This document shows positions 16,454 through 24,112 of a stretch of DNA of 40,369 nucleotides, piece by piece (positions within the stretch are counted from its first letter, which is position 1; each line of letters opens with the position of its first letter). The position numbers and the translations under genes were made by a program. The notes under the pieces were generated by a model. That model made no database searches. It had not been told where the DNA came from and worked only from the letters and a program-made list of their open reading frames with translations. This DNA is from Candidatus Rokuibacteriota bacterium (lineage in GTDB: Bacteria; Methylomirabilota; Methylomirabilia; Rokubacteriales; CSP1-6): contig QHSO01000022.1 of the NCBI GenBank assembly GCA_003220475.1, positions 19,848 to 60,216 of the forward strand. The letters run 5' to 3'.

Positions 16454-17180
16454 TCGAGCCGCGCAGGATGATGTCGGCGAGCGAGTCCATCTCGGTCGGC
16501 TCGGCGTTCAGGATCACCACGCGCGCGCCCGCCTCCTTCGCCACGGGTACGATGCCCGCGATCGGATAGACGGACAGCTTGGTGCCGACGGCCAGCATGA
16601 GATCGCAGCGACGGGCGGCGGCGCCGGCGCGCTCGAGGTCCGCCTGCACGAGGCCCTGGCCGAACGAGATGGTCGCGGATTTCAGGATCCCGCCGCAGCT
16701 GCGACACGGCGGGTCGACCTCGCCGGCGCGGACGCGCGCCAGCGCGCGCTCCATCGCCGCGCGCTCGCCGCAGCTCAGGCACACGACCTCGCGCGCGGTG
16801 CCGTGGATCTCGACCACGCGCTCCGGGGACGAGCCCGCCTTGAGGTGCAGGCCGTCGACGTTCTGCGTGACGAGCGTGTCGAGGATGCCGCGACGCTCCA
16901 GGGTCACGAGCGCCCGGTGGCCGTCGTTGGGCTCGCGGTCGTGCATCGGCGACTCGACGCGCGTGCGCCACGCGCGCCGGCGGACCTCGGGATCGGCGAC
17001 GTAGTGCTGGAGCGTCGCCATCTTCTCGGCCTCGGGATTGCGCGTCCAGAGTCCCTGAGGGCCGCGAAAGTCGGGGATGCCGGAGTCGGTCGAGATGCCC
17101 GCGCCGGTGAGGACGACGATGCGCCGCGCGGCATCGATCCAGCCGCGGGCAGTTGCGACGGCGCGCTCGAGATCACTCAA
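16419..17180 (-). CDS. NAD-dependent protein deacylase, Sir2 family
   Basis: A 253-residue sirtuin that removes acyl groups from lysines using NAD+. Motifs in order are GAGISTDSGIPDFRG (26-40), TQNVDGLH (105-112), catalytic H126 in IHG, a four-cysteine zinc site C134/C137/C159/C162, GTKLSVYP and ILNAEPT. There is no clear arginine/tyrosine pair of the desuccinylase (class III) type after the first motif, so ordinary deacetylation or medium acyl removal is more likely. The start is TTG at 17180, overlapping the stop of the molybdopterin oxidoreductase as TTGA. The ORF track fuses this frame with an antisense-like upstream run, which I reject. Confidence 0.92.
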   Translation of the reverse strand: MSDLERAVATARGWIDAARRIVVLTGAGISTDSGIPDFRGPQGLWTRNPEAEKMATLQHYVADPEVRRRAWRTRVESPMHDREPNDGHRALVTLERRGILDTLVTQNVDGLHLKAGSSPERVVEIHGTAREVVCLSCGERAAMERALARVRAGEVDPPCRSCGGILKSATISFGQGLVQADLERAGAAARRCDLMLAVGTKLSVYPIAGIVPVAKEAGARVVILNAEPTEMDSLADIILRGSISALLPRLMQS

Positions 17181-19555
17181 TCGAGACGCCGGATCTGACA
17201 GAGGTATGCGCGGTGAGGCACCGAGCCGCTGATCGGATCGATCGCCGCATTGCCGATGACGAGATTGAAGTTGGCCCCATCGGGACCGAACGGATCGTAG
17301 CCGGGAGCGCCGAGCTCGGGACAGGCCTGCCACCAGCCGTGCTGACCGCTCACGACGCGCGGGTGCAGACTCTCGTTCAGCCGAGCGCGTGCGCGCACGC
17401 GACCGTCGGGGGTCTCGACGCTCACCCAGTCGCCGCCGCGGATGTCGCGCTCGGCGGCGGCGGCGGGATGGAGCTCGATCTCGGGATCCGGCGCGCGGCG
17501 CCGTAAGCTCGCGAGGCCACGGTGCTGGCTCTCGCAGAAGTGCGTGTCCTTGGCGCACGTCAATATCAATGGAAAGCGGCCGGCCAGCTCCGGGCGTGCA
17601 AGCGGGCCGACCAAGGGCTCCTCGTAATCCGCGAACGGACGATAGCCCGCGTTCAGGAACGCTTCGCAATAGAGCTCGATCTTCCGCGTCGGCGTGGCGA
17701 ACCCGGTCGGGACGCCGTCCGTTTCCTCGGCGTACTTTCGGTAGCGCGTCTGCAGCGGCACGCGGACGCCTGCCGGGTTCGCGCGCAGGGTGTCGAGCGA
17801 GAGACCGGACGGGGCCAGCTGGTGGCGGTACGCGGCGTCGATGTCGCCGTTCCAGAAGTGCGCGCCGAGGCCGAGACGCCGCGCCAGCTCGAAGACGATC
17901 TCGGTATCGGAGCGCGCCTCGCCGCGCGGCGCGACCACCGGCCGCCTGAGCTGAACGAGCGACTGCGCCGCGGGGCTCACCTCGAAGCCGAGCTTGAGGG
18001 CTTCGCGCTCGAACGGCGTCGCGACGGGCAGCACGACGTCGGCGAGCTCCGCGGTCGGATTCATGAAGACGTCGGCGTGGACGTAAAAGTCGAGCGCCGC
18101 CAGCGCGGCGCGCCCACGGGTGACGTCGGCATGCGCGACGAGAAGGTTCGCGCCGAAGCCGACCAGTCCCCGCACGGCGTACGGTTGTTCGTCGAGGATC
18201 GCGCGATAGAGCTCGGCCGTCGTGACCCACTGCGTGCGCGCGGGGCCCAGCGGCCGCTCGGAAAGGCCGAGCGCGCGGCCGCGCTGCCGCGACGACAACA
18301 GCTCCTCGCCGGCCACGTTGCTGGCCGGCACCGACGGGAAGATCACATTGCCGCCCGGCGCGTCGAAACACCCCGTCAGCGCGTAGAGCAGCGAGATGGC
18401 GCGAGCGATCTGCGTGGCGCTGCTCTGCTGCTCGACGCCGCTCCACGAATAGTACGCGGTGGGCCGTGACTCCCACAGCATGCGGGCCGCGCGCTCGACC
18501 TGCTCGCGCTCGATCCAGCACGTCGCCGCGACGACGTCCGGAGAGAACCGTCGACAATTCTCGGCGATCAGGTCGAACGCGGGCCGGCACGCGAGCGCGC
18601 CGCGCGGCGTGTCGAGCTTGTATTCGCCGAAGAGCGCGGGCTCCGCACCATCGCGCGCGTAGCGGCGGCGCGCGGGGTCGTAGACGAGCGGGCGCTGCAG
18701 CGTCGTATCCCACGCCACGTAGCGCTGCACGCTTCCGGTGGCGGTGAGATCGGCCTCCGTCAGCAATCGGCCGTCGTCGGAGCGCACGAGCAACGGGCCG
18801 TTCGTCCAGTCGCGGACGAACGCGCGATCGTACCAGCCGCGCTCGATCATGACGCCGGCGATGCCGAGCGCGAGCGCGCCGTCGCTGCCGGGGCGGACGC
18901 GCAGCCACAGGTCGGCCTTGCCGGCGAGGCCGGCGCGGCGTGGATCGACGACGATCAGCCGCGCGCCGCGCCTGAGCGCCTTCACGGTCGCCGTCGCGTG
19001 AGCGAGTCGCGCGATGCTCGGGTTGTAGCCCCAGAACAATATGCAGCCGGCGTTTTCGAGATCGGGCATGTGGCCGCCGCCGGTCATGCCGACGCCGAAC
19101 GTGTAGGCCGTCGCGCCGCTGCGCCCCCACCCACACAACTCCATCGAGCCGCACAGGTTCGGGGTGCCGAACGCCCGCATCAAACGCTGCATCCACACGT
19201 ACGAGTCCACGAGCGCCGAGGTCGACCCCGACACGGCACTGAAGGCGACGCTCTCCGGACCGTGGCGCTCGGCCAGCTGTCGCAGCCGTGTGGCGGTGAG
19301 CTCGAGCGCCTCGTCCCAGCTGATCCGCTGCCAGCCCGGATCGCGATCGCTCTTGGGTCGCGTGCGCTTCAGCGGGTAGCGCAGTCGGTCGGCGTGATAG
19401 ACGAGCTCGGGGGCGGCGCGCCCCTTCGCGCACAGCGCCTGGCCGGTCGGGTGAGACGGATCCGGCTCGAGGGCAACGAAGCGGCCGTCCTCCACGACCG
19501 CGATCGCGCCGCACCGGGAGACGCACAGCGCGCAGTACGTCTGGATTCGCTCCAC
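17177..19555 (-). CDS. Molybdopterin oxidoreductase, DMSO reductase family (catalytic subunit)
   Basis: A 792-residue protein with an N-terminal 4Fe-4S site C8-x2-C11-x3-C15-x26-C42, followed by CAKG as in cytoplasmic or periplasmic nitrate/formate-type enzymes. The probable molybdenum ligand is C141 in the SMELCGWG segment. The usual bis-MGD domains follow: FWGYNPSIARL, the FDAPGGNVIF segment, and the C-terminal molydop-binding domain with DWVSVETPDGRV. No Tat signal is present, so it is probably cytoplasmic. No electron-transfer subunit gene is adjacent. The start is GTG 19555 with AAGGAGG five bases upstream; the track start is 23 codons earlier. The reaction and substrate cannot be inferred. 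Confidence 0.88.
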   Translation of the reverse strand: MERIQTYCALCVSRCGAIAVVEDGRFVALEPDPSHPTGQALCAKGRAAPELVYHADRLRYPLKRTRPKSDRDPGWQRISWDEALELTATRLRQLAERHGPESVAFSAVSGSTSALVDSYVWMQRLMRAFGTPNLCGSMELCGWGRSGATAYTFGVGMTGGGHMPDLENAGCILFWGYNPSIARLAHATATVKALRRGARLIVVDPRRAGLAGKADLWLRVRPGSDGALALGIAGVMIERGWYDRAFVRDWTNGPLLVRSDDGRLLTEADLTATGSVQRYVAWDTTLQRPLVYDPARRRYARDGAEPALFGEYKLDTPRGALACRPAFDLIAENCRRFSPDVVAATCWIEREQVERAARMLWESRPTAYYSWSGVEQQSSATQIARAISLLYALTGCFDAPGGNVIFPSVPASNVAGEELLSSRQRGRALGLSERPLGPARTQWVTTAELYRAILDEQPYAVRGLVGFGANLLVAHADVTRGRAALAALDFYVHADVFMNPTAELADVVLPVATPFEREALKLGFEVSPAAQSLVQLRRPVVAPRGEARSDTEIVFELARRLGLGAHFWNGDIDAAYRHQLAPSGLSLDTLRANPAGVRVPLQTRYRKYAEETDGVPTGFATPTRKIELYCEAFLNAGYRPFADYEEPLVGPLARPELAGRFPLILTCAKDTHFCESQHRGLASLRRRAPDPEIELHPAAAAERDIRGGDWVSVETPDGRVRARARLNESLHPRVVSGQHGWWQACPELGAPGYDPFGPDGANFNLVIGNAAIDPISGSVPHRAYLCQIRRLD

Positions 19556-19630
19556 GCCCGCCTCCTTGGCCACAACGCCGGGGCGCTGAAGTCTAGCGCA
19601 TGCCGGCGGCCGATCGCGCGCCATCCGGCA

Positions 19631-20025
19631 CTAGCCCGCCGGCTTGTTGTGCAGGCCGATCGCGCGTCCGTTACGTGCAGCGACATCAGCTCGTTGGTGG
19701 CGGCCAGCCAACCCTCACCGCCGTGGTACATCGCGTGGAAGTACTGGATGCGCTTGTCGTCGTGGGCGAGCAGCAGCGTGGTGAAGCGCAGCGGGTCGCC
19801 GGCGCGCACCTCGCGGTGATAGGTCACGTGCGCCTCCAGACAGAAGGTGGTGATCGCGTGCGCCGCGCGATGCGCCGCGTTCAGCCCGACCCAGTCGAAG
19901 AAGGCGTCGGTGGCGTAGTCGAAGACGACGAGGTAGTAGCCGACGTTCATGTGCGCGTTGTGATCGATCCACTCCGACCGCACGACGTCGCGATAGCGGT
20001 CGAGCGGCGCGGCGAGGTCAGACAT
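19631..20025 (-). CDS. Hot-dog fold thioesterase, frameshifted near the C-terminus
   Basis: The protein belongs to the thioesterase/4HBT-like group (carnitine or betainyl-CoA thioesterase-like): SEWIDHNAHMNVGYYLVVFDYA contains the conserved Asp-His-Asn-x-His-Met-Asn signature at residues 20-26, and YHREVRAGDPLRF and ATNELMSLHV follow. Such enzymes hydrolyse acyl-CoA thioesters in the cytoplasm. After LHV (about 19672) the uninterrupted frame runs on to 19369 as a shadow of the next gene, whereas one added base would read NGRAIGLHNKPAG and stop at TAG 19631. I therefore give 19631 as the intended end and regard one base as lost (mutation or assembly error). The start ATG 20025 overlaps the phosphodiesterase end by eight bases. 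Confidence 0.7.
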
Positions 20026-20479
20026 CGAGCGTGACGATCGTCGCGTCGAGGCGGCGCGCATTCACACTGAGGCGCGCGACGCAGACCGGCAGCCGGAACC
20101 GCCGCGGGCCGGCGCTGCCGGGATTGAGATAGAGGACGCCGTCGCGGCGCTCGACGCGCGGCTGGTGCGAATGCCCGACGATGACCGCGTCGAAGCCCGC
20201 CGCGCGTGGATCGAGATCGAGCTCGTGGAGGTCGTGCAGCACATACAGCGTTCGGCCGGCGTGCTCGACGACTTCGGTTTCGGCAAGCGCCCGCGCCCAG
20301 CGCCCGCGGTCGTTGTTGCCGCGTACGGCGACGACCGGCGCCACCGCGCGCAGCGCGTCCAGCACCTCGGGCGCGCCGACGTCGCCCGCGTGGACGATCA
20401 GCTCGGTGCCCGCGAGCGCGCGGAGCGCCTCCGGGCGCACGAGACCATGGGTGTCGGAGATCACGCCGATGCGTGGCAT
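20018..20479 (-). CDS. Metallophosphoesterase, YfcE/MJ0936 family
   Basis: A 153-residue calcineurin-like phosphoesterase. All metal motifs are in place: D9/H11 in SDTHG, D33 in HAGDVG, N55-N56 in RGNND, H82, and H103/H105 in GHSH. The family binds two divalent metals and hydrolyses phosphodiester or phosphomonoester bonds; the in vivo substrate is usually unknown. An upstream in-frame ATG at 20503 would add eight residues (MIAYARLA), but PRIGVISDTHG at 20479 matches the usual start of the family. It is the first gene of a minus-strand operon with the thioesterase, oxidoreductase and sirtuin, and is divergent from DAHP synthase. Confidence 0.88.
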   Translation of the reverse strand: MPRIGVISDTHGLVRPEALRALAGTELIVHAGDVGAPEVLDALRAVAPVVAVRGNNDRGRWARALAETEVVEHAGRTLYVLHDLHELDLDPRAAGFDAVIVGHSHQPRVERRDGVLYLNPGSAGPRRFRLPVCVARLSVNARRLDATIVTLDV

Positions 20480-20511
20480 CGCGAGGCGAGCGTAGGCTAT
20501 CATGTCGCTCC

Positions 20512-21564
20512 ATGCCGCAGAGAACCCGTGACCTGCGTATCGAAAGCTTTCGGCCGCTGCTGCCGCCGGCGATCTTGCTGGAGGAGCTTCCGCTCTCCGA
20601 GCGCGGCTCGGAGACGGTGAGTCGCGGCCGCGAGGCGATCGCGCGCGTGCTGAGCGGCGAGAACGACCGGCTCGTCGTGGTGGTTGGGCCGTGCTCGATC
20701 CACGATCCCGTCGCCGCCATCGACTACGCACGCCGCCTCAAGCGCGCCGCGGACGAGCACGCCGCCGACCTGTGCATCGTGATGCGCGTGTACTTCGAAA
20801 AGCCGCGCACCACGGTCGGCTGGAAAGGCCTCATCAACGACCCGCGGCTCGACGGCTCCTTCGCGATCAACGAGGGACTGCGCCTCGCGCGCCGGCTGCT
20901 CGTCGATCTCGCGGACCTCGGGCTGCCCGCGGGCTGCGAGTTCCTCGACCCGATCTCGCCGCAGTACACCGCCGACACCGTCTCGTGGGGCGCGATCGGC
21001 GCGCGGACGACCGAGAGTCAGGTGCACCGCGAGCTCGCCTCGGGCCTCTCGATGCCGATCGGCTTCAAGAACGGCACCGACGGCGACGTGCAGATCGCCA
21101 TCGACGCCGTTCGTGCGGGCGCCCACCCGCATCGCTTCCTCGGCGTGACCGAGCAAGGCCTCTGCGCGATCGTCTCCACGCGCGGCAATCCCGACTGCCA
21201 CGTCATCCTGCGCGGCGGTCAGAGCGGTCCGAACTTCGACGCGGCCAGCGTCGGCAAGGCCGCCTCGGCCCTGACCGATGCGCGACTTCCGGCGCGCCTC
21301 ATGATCGACTGCAGCCACGGTAACAGTGGCAAGGACCATCGGCGCCAGCCGGTCGTCGCGCGCGAGATCGCCGCGCAGGTCGCCGGCGGCGACACGGCGA
21401 TCGTCGGCGTGATGATGGAAAGCTTTCTGGTCGAGGGACGTCAGGACCTCAGCGGCTCCGCGCCGCTACGCTACGGCCAGTCGATCACCGATGCCTGTAT
21501 GGGCTGGGAAACGACGGCCGGCGTCCTCGCCGAGCTCGCGCAGGCCGTGCGCGAGCGTCGTTGA
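20512..21564 (+). CDS. aroG: 3-deoxy-7-phosphoheptulonate synthase, class I (AroF/G/H type)
   Basis: A 350-residue cytoplasmic TIM-barrel enzyme that joins phosphoenolpyruvate and erythrose 4-phosphate, the first step of the shikimate pathway to aromatic amino acids. Motifs are VGPCSIHD (metal and PEP site), the MRVYFEKPRTTVGWKGLINDP segment, GCEFLDPISPQY, GARTTESQ, GFKNGTDG and the CSHGNSGK C-terminal block. The length equals that of the enterobacterial class I isoenzymes; which aromatic amino acid feeds back cannot be decided, so the symbol denotes the family only. The ATG at 20512 is preceded closely by TATCAT (20498-20503), a possible -10 box that would give a nearly leaderless transcript. 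It stands alone, not in an aro operon. Confidence 0.95.
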   Translation: MPQRTRDLRIESFRPLLPPAILLEELPLSERGSETVSRGREAIARVLSGENDRLVVVVGPCSIHDPVAAIDYARRLKRAADEHAADLCIVMRVYFEKPRTTVGWKGLINDPRLDGSFAINEGLRLARRLLVDLADLGLPAGCEFLDPISPQYTADTVSWGAIGARTTESQVHRELASGLSMPIGFKNGTDGDVQIAIDAVRAGAHPHRFLGVTEQGLCAIVSTRGNPDCHVILRGGQSGPNFDAASVGKAASALTDARLPARLMIDCSHGNSGKDHRRQPVVAREIAAQVAGGDTAIVGVMMESFLVEGRQDLSGSAPLRYGQSITDACMGWETTAGVLAELAQAVRERR

Positions 21565-21567
21565 CCT

Positions 21568-21597
21568 GGGGGCCCCGAAATGGGCTAACGCTCCTCG
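21568..21597. repeat. Convergent-junction repeat, copy 2
   Basis: The 16-mer GGGGGCCCCGAAATGG (21568-21583) is followed by GCTAACGCTCCTCG, between the stops of the DAHP synthase gene (plus) and the NYN gene (minus). It matches copies at 10549 and 35917 in sequence and orientation. GCCC and GGGC around CGAAAT can form a short stem. It is fully intergenic here. Confidence 0.75.
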
Positions 21598-21603
21598 ATC
21601 CTC

Positions 21604-23112
21604 TTACGCGAGGGGCTGGCCGCTGATCCACGACGGCGCGACGTCGCGCGGCGCGTAGCGCGAGGCCACGTCACGCGCGCGGTCGGCCCCGCTGCTGGTG
21701 CGCGGCCCAGCGTCGCGGCTGCGTGGCGGCGTCCCGCCACCGCCGCCTCCTCCGCTTCCTCCGCCTCCGCCGCTCCCTCCACCTTCGCCACCGCGGCGCC
21801 CGCCCCCGCCGTCACCGCCATCGCCGCCACGACCGCGTCGGCGCCGTCCACCTCGGCGCGACCGCCGACGCCGTCGGCCCGTGTCGGCGTCGGTGGCCGT
21901 CTGCAGGTGCGCGCCCTCGCGGTTGCGCGGGTCGGGCACCCCCGCCTCGGCTTCAACGGCGTCGTCCGGCGACTCGGCCGACTCCACCGACTCGTCCAAC
22001 TCCACGGACTCTGTCGACTCCACCCGTGCGACGGGCGGCGCCTCGCTGACGCTCGTCTCGACGACGCGCTCGCTCGACTCCTCGCGCTCCGGAGTCTCGG
22101 TCACCGGCGCTGCGGCCTCGTCGCCGACGAGGGTGATCACGCCGGCGCGATTGACCTCGAGCTCCTTGATGCGGCGAAGACGCGTGATGAGCCGCGGCGA
22201 GGCCGGAGGCCGGCTGAAGCCGCGCGATTTGAGCGCGTTGGCGAGCGAGTCGAGCGTGACGGTGCCGCGCGAGCGCGCGAGGTCGCGCACGACGGCCACG
22301 ATCTCGTCATGCGGCGCGGTGTGCGGCTCGCCACCGCCGGCCTCGACGCGCGGGGCCTGATGGACCGGCACCTGCGGCGCGGGCCGTGGCGCGCCGTGCT
22401 CGCTGCGCCCACGACCGCCGCGACGCCAGCGGCGCCGGCCGCCGCGCTCGCCCTGGGCACGATCGCGCTCGACACGCTCGACCTCGACCGGCTCCGGTGT
22501 CGGCGTACCGAGCAACGCGCGATAGGACAGCCGCCGGAACGTCACGCCGAGACTGGCGGCCACGTCGCCGACCGCGTCGAAGGCGCGATCGTCGGAGACG
22601 ACCTCGATCACGTCTCCGGGCCGCGCGCCCGCCAGCCACACACCCGACGCCACGGCGATGCGCAGGTCACTCCAGTCGCGCACGCCGACGGACGGTGCGC
22701 TGTGCACGAGCGCCGCGCCGTGACGCGCGAGCAGGCGGGCCGTGTCGTGACCGATGACGCGCCAGTTGCCGACGGCGAAGAACTCCGTGCGCCGGCCGGC
22801 GCGGTCGATCGCGAGATGCGCGAGCACCCGCGCGATGTGCTCCGCGCGGCTCGTGTTCTCGACGTCGAAGAAGATGGCCCGCCGGCCCGAGGGCAGCGGC
22901 GGCGCCGGCGCCGCAGGCGGGACCCGCGCGGCAAGCGCGGGCTCGGGAACGCTGAGCGGTAAGCCGTCGAGCGGCTGATCGAGCGCTTCCGTCGGCGGGG
23001 CGCTCGGGGCCTCCTCGGCCGGCGCCGGGGCGGTCTCGGGCTCCGCTGGCGGCCGCGTACGGCCGCGGGCCCGGCGCGCCGGAGTACGTCTGGTCTTTCG
23101 AGCTGTCGCCAC
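21604..23112 (-). CDS. NYN-domain (PIN-like) nuclease with OST-HTH-like domain and RG-rich tail
   Basis: A 502-residue protein. The N-terminal 75 residues are basic then Pro/Ala-rich. Residues 76-200 are a NYN domain, a PIN-like RNase fold, with acidic residues D83 in FFDVENTSRA, D149 in DWSDLRIA and D174-D175 in VVSDDRAF. Residues around 265-335 (EIVAVVRDLARSRGTVTLDSLAN... onward) have the winged-helix pattern of OST-HTH/LOTUS domains that often accompany NYN and bind RNA. Then come an acidic VESTESVELDESVES stretch, an Arg/Gly-rich tail with long glycine runs, and a short terminal block. This suggests an RNA-processing or RNA-surveillance nuclease. The GTG start has GAGGAGG four to five bases upstream. 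The AlkB-like gene lies 73 bp upstream on the same strand. Confidence 0.8.
   Translation of the reverse strand: MATARKTRRTPARRARGRTRPPAEPETAPAPAEEAPSAPPTEALDQPLDGLPLSVPEPALAARVPPAAPAPPLPSGRRAIFFDVENTSRAEHIARVLAHLAIDRAGRRTEFFAVGNWRVIGHDTARLLARHGAALVHSAPSVGVRDWSDLRIAVASGVWLAGARPGDVIEVVSDDRAFDAVGDVAASLGVTFRRLSYRALLGTPTPEPVEVERVERDRAQGERGGRRRWRRGGRGRSEHGAPRPAPQVPVHQAPRVEAGGGEPHTAPHDEIVAVVRDLARSRGTVTLDSLANALKSRGFSRPPASPRLITRLRRIKELEVNRAGVITLVGDEAAAPVTETPEREESSERVVETSVSEAPPVARVESTESVELDESVESAESPDDAVEAEAGVPDPRNREGAHLQTATDADTGRRRRRSRRGGRRRRGRGGDGGDGGGGRRGGEGGGSGGGGGSGGGGGGGTPPRSRDAGPRTSSGADRARDVASRYAPRDVAPSWISGQPLA
21724..21835. repeat. Low-complexity GGC/GGA-rich tract coding for polyglycine
   Basis: This stretch of short GCC/CTC/CCG units (read on the plus strand) encodes the Gly-rich GGDGGDGGGGRRGGEGGG-like tail of the NYN protein on the minus strand. 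It is an in-frame simple-sequence region, prone to length change by slippage, and not a CRISPR or mobile repeat. Confidence 0.6.
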
Positions 23113-23185
23113 GATACCTCCTCGGGGCCAGCGACGGCCCCCGCACGTCAGTGTACGAACCTCACGTCGGCCGCGCGCGGCAAAA

Positions 23186-23773
23186 TCACGGCGACCGGTC
23201 GTTGCGCCGGAGCGTCCGGAAGGTGATCGAGTAGCGCTCCACGCGGCCCGGCGGGATCGCGTGCTGCCACTGCCATCGTGCCGCGCCGTCGAGCACGTAG
23301 GCCGAGCGCGGCCCGAGCGTCACCGTGCGCGTCCGCCTGGCGGCGCCGCAGCCGTGCTGGAAGCGAAAGCGGCACGTGCCGAGCAGCGAGACGCCGATGA
23401 CGACGCCGAAGGCGGGCGCGTCACGATGCCAGCCGATTCCGGCGCCCGTCGGATAATGCGTCACGAGCACCTCGGCGAGCGCCTCGGCGTCGACGGAGGC
23501 GAGAGGCGCCACGCGTGCACGCAACCCGAGTAAGAAATACGGCAACGGCGGGCCAGGCTCCACCCGCCAGGATTCGTAGCCATAGGTCCAGCCGAAGTGA
23601 ATTGTACGTCGCCGCGCCACCTGGCCGCGCATGCGCACTTCGCCAAACGCGAGCGCCCGCACGCCGTCGAGGAGCGAGGACTCCTCGGCCGGTGAAACGA
23701 TTTCGTCGTGATAGACGAATCCCGCCGGAAGATCGGCCGCTTCGGGGAACAGCATCGCCATCGGCCCCAGCAT
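23186..23773 (-). CDS. AlkB-like Fe(II)/2-oxoglutarate dioxygenase
   Basis: A 195-residue protein of the AlkB superfamily, which oxidatively removes alkyl groups from DNA or RNA bases, or from proteins in some relatives. Visible signatures are the HFGWTYGYESW strand, the iron ligands H116-x-D118 in IGWHRDAP and H171 in WQHAIP, and the 2-oxoglutarate-binding arginines in RVERYSITFR. The short length and WQWQHAIPP resemble the ALKBH4/6/7-like and plant-type bacterial groups more than E. coli AlkB. The start is ambiguous among ATGs at 23773, 23761 and 23755; 23773 is chosen for a GAGGT nine bases upstream. It is followed at 73 bp by the NYN nuclease gene, probably in one transcript. Confidence 0.82.
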   Translation of the reverse strand: MLGPMAMLFPEAADLPAGFVYHDEIVSPAEESSLLDGVRALAFGEVRMRGQVARRRTIHFGWTYGYESWRVEPGPPLPYFLLGLRARVAPLASVDAEALAEVLVTHYPTGAGIGWHRDAPAFGVVIGVSLLGTCRFRFQHGCGAARRTRTVTLGPRSAYVLDGAARWQWQHAIPPGRVERYSITFRTLRRNDRSP

Positions 23774-23826
23774 ACCGGTCCGACCTCGCGCTCGGTGGCA
23801 CGTCGTTAGCACCTTAGCCGGCGTTC

Positions 23827-24081
23827 ATGAACGAGTTCACGCCGGAACAAGAACAGTTCATCACGGAGGTCGTCGCGCGCCTCTGCCGTCGCTACGCGGA
23901 CGTCATCGAGAAGCTCGCCACCGAGGTTCATGCCCTCACGATGGTGCTGGTGGAAAAACGGCTGATCACCATCGATCGGATCGAGGCCGCGCGCCGCCAG
24001 CTGGATCTGGCGTACGACCTCACCCAGGCCCTGCAGATTCGCGCGCTCATCAAGGACATCGACGAGCTCGAGACGGGCTAG
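23827..24081 (+). CDS. Small protein of unknown function (84 aa)
   Basis: An 84-residue, mostly alpha-helical, acidic protein with no signal peptide or membrane helix. I do not recognise the family. The text reads as genuine protein: amphipathic helices around EQEQFITEVVARL, EKLATEVHALTMVLVEKRLITIDRIEAARRQLD and LTQALQIRALIKDIDE. The phrase VEKRLITIDRIEAA resembles a short helix-turn segment also seen in nitrile hydratase beta-type accessory subunits, but this is too weak to assign. It is divergent from the AlkB-like gene (53 bp) and convergent with the GH13 gene (31 bp). No clear ribosome site precedes the ATG. Confidence 0.6.
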   Translation: MNEFTPEQEQFITEVVARLCRRYADVIEKLATEVHALTMVLVEKRLITIDRIEAARRQLDLAYDLTQALQIRALIKDIDELETG

Positions 24082-24112
24082 TCGAGACGGTCACGACCTG
24101 TTCGCGGGAGCA

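Noticed and set aside
16419-19526. 1035-aa ORF suggesting a fusion of an N-terminal unknown region with the sirtuin
   Set aside because: The first 780 residues are an out-of-frame read of the molybdopterin oxidoreductase; the sirtuin starts at TTG 17180.
21724-21835. Regularly spaced short units that might suggest a CRISPR-like or tandem-repeat array
   Set aside because: The units are glycine codons in the NYN protein tail, with no conserved repeat/spacer structure.
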